From: Gammaproteobacteria bacterium
GTDB taxonomy: Bacteria; Pseudomonadota; Gammaproteobacteria; Steroidobacterales; Rariloculaceae
Length of the DNA: 5,576 nt
Direction of reading: 5' to 3'
Assembly: GCA_004357505.1 (NCBI GenBank)
Contig: SMWC01000031.1
Coordinates: 1 to 5,576, forward strand
A program made the translations under genes and the position numbers. The notes under the pieces are model-generated. The model was given only the letters and a program-made list of their open reading frames with translations. It did not search any database and was not told where the DNA came from. Shown here one piece after another: positions 5,006-5,576 of the stretch (positions are counted from its first letter, which is position 1; every line of letters starts with the position of its first letter).

Positions 5006-5576
5006 GCTCGCAACAGAAGATTCTCATTGTCGGCCCGTCTTGGGTAGGCGACATGGTCATGGCCCAAGCGCTGTATAAGCTACTTTTGCGCCGTAAGCCC
5101 GATGCGGAGCTTCATGTGCTTGCCCCGGCGTGGTCCAAAGCGGTACTCGAGCGGATGCCCGAAATTTACCAGACCATAGAGCAGCCCTTGGGGCACGGTG
5201 ACCTCGGGTGGCGCGCTCGCCGGAGCCTCGGTCGTCGCCTGAACGCTGAGGGCTATGCTCAGGCGATCATCTTACCCAGATCGTTCAAGTCCGCGCTCGT
5301 ACCGTACTTTGCATCCATTCCGGTGCGCACTGGCTTTTGGGGAGAATGGCGGTACGGTCTGGTGAATGACATGCGGCCATTCGACCCCGAGGTACTCGAC
5401 CAGACCGTCAAGCGATTCGTCGCGCTCGGAATCGAACGAGCCGAGACCGAACTTCCAGCTGTTGACAACCCGTCACTGCAGGTCGATGCGCAGAGCCGTG
5501 GCCGAACGCTAGACCGTTTCGGGATCAATACCGATGCGGATACCGTCGCATTAATGCCCGGCGCAGAATTCGGTCC
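5002..5576 (+). CDS. waaF: LPS heptosyltransferase II WaaF (RfaF), N-terminal part (partial, cut by right edge)
   Basis: GT9-family glycosyltransferase at the inner face of the inner membrane. It adds the second L-glycero-D-manno-heptose to the LPS inner core, using the ADP-heptose made by HldD. The window holds 191 codons of roughly 340-350. It begins with GTG at 5002 inside GTGA, overlapping the hldD stop by 4 nt, with GAAGG a few bases upstream. Matches to E. coli WaaF are KILIVGPSWVGDMVMAQALY near the N terminus, HVLAPAW, ERMPE, PLGHGDL, LPRSFKSALVPYFASIPVRTG, GEWRYGLVND and, at the edge, MPGAEFG. The last is the start of the C-terminal nucleotide-sugar-binding domain. The pattern separates it from heptosyltransferase I (WaaC). 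It shares an operon with hldD and probably with the zinc-finger gene. Confidence 0.95.
   Translation, partial: MSSQQKILIVGPSWVGDMVMAQALYKLLLRRKPDAELHVLAPAWSKAVLERMPEIYQTIEQPLGHGDLGWRARRSLGRRLNAEGYAQAIILPRSFKSALVPYFASIPVRTGFWGEWRYGLVNDMRPFDPEVLDQTVKRFVALGIERAETELPAVDNPSLQVDAQSRGRTLDRFGINTDADTVALMPGAEFG

Noticed and set aside
1..5576. An undescribed defence, mobile or biosynthetic system
   Set aside because: Every substantial open stretch is explained by a known housekeeping family. No transposase, repeat array, toxin-antitoxin pair or RNA gene is visible.

Overview
This window is ordinary chromosomal DNA from a Gram-negative bacterium, most likely a gammaproteobacterium outside the Enterobacterales. 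The evidence is protein similarity to the E. coli versions of DsbD, CutA, GroES, GroEL, HldD and WaaF, the presence of lipopolysaccharide (LPS) inner-core genes, and a cutA-dsbD pair beside groESL, which recalls the E. coli neighbourhood. Two features are not enterobacterial: a perfect CIRCE operator in front of groES, implying an HrcA repressor elsewhere in the genome, and an HldD with a DGEQxRDF-type loop. I cannot name a genus.

Layout. On the minus strand, reading leftwards from the centre, are cutA (1053-1421) and dsbD (1-1049, running off the left edge). They are 3 nt apart and look like one operon. The dsbD reading frame has no stop in the window. It encodes a signal peptide, two tandem periplasmic alpha domains and the first membrane segment of the beta domain. 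A 164-bp divergent region (1422-1585) holds the groESL promoter, the CIRCE palindrome and an AU-rich leader that may fold over the groES ribosome-binding site. On the plus strand, groES (1586-1876) and groEL (1928-3568) form a complete chaperonin operon closed by a strong intrinsic terminator (3599-3627).

After the terminator a second plus-strand unit begins: a 62-residue CHCC zinc-finger protein with a probable TTG start (3783-3971), then hldD (4061-5005) and waaF (5002-5576, cut by the right edge). HldD makes ADP-L-glycero-D-manno-heptose and WaaF transfers the second heptose onto the LPS inner core, so these two genes are consecutive steps of one pathway. Their ATG/GTG starts and 4-nt stop-start overlap suggest co-translation.

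Shared theme: envelope and protein-folding maintenance. The chaperonins act in the cytoplasm, DsbD supplies reducing power to the periplasm, CutA is a small trimeric protein historically tied to metal tolerance, and HldD/WaaF build the LPS core. I see no mobile element, CRISPR array, tRNA or rRNA, and no undescribed multi-gene system. The most interesting points are the duplicated DsbD alpha domain, the layered control signals ahead of groES (a sigma-32-like -35, a sigma-70-like -10, CIRCE and a possible RNA thermometer), and the small zinc-finger gene at the head of the heptose operon.
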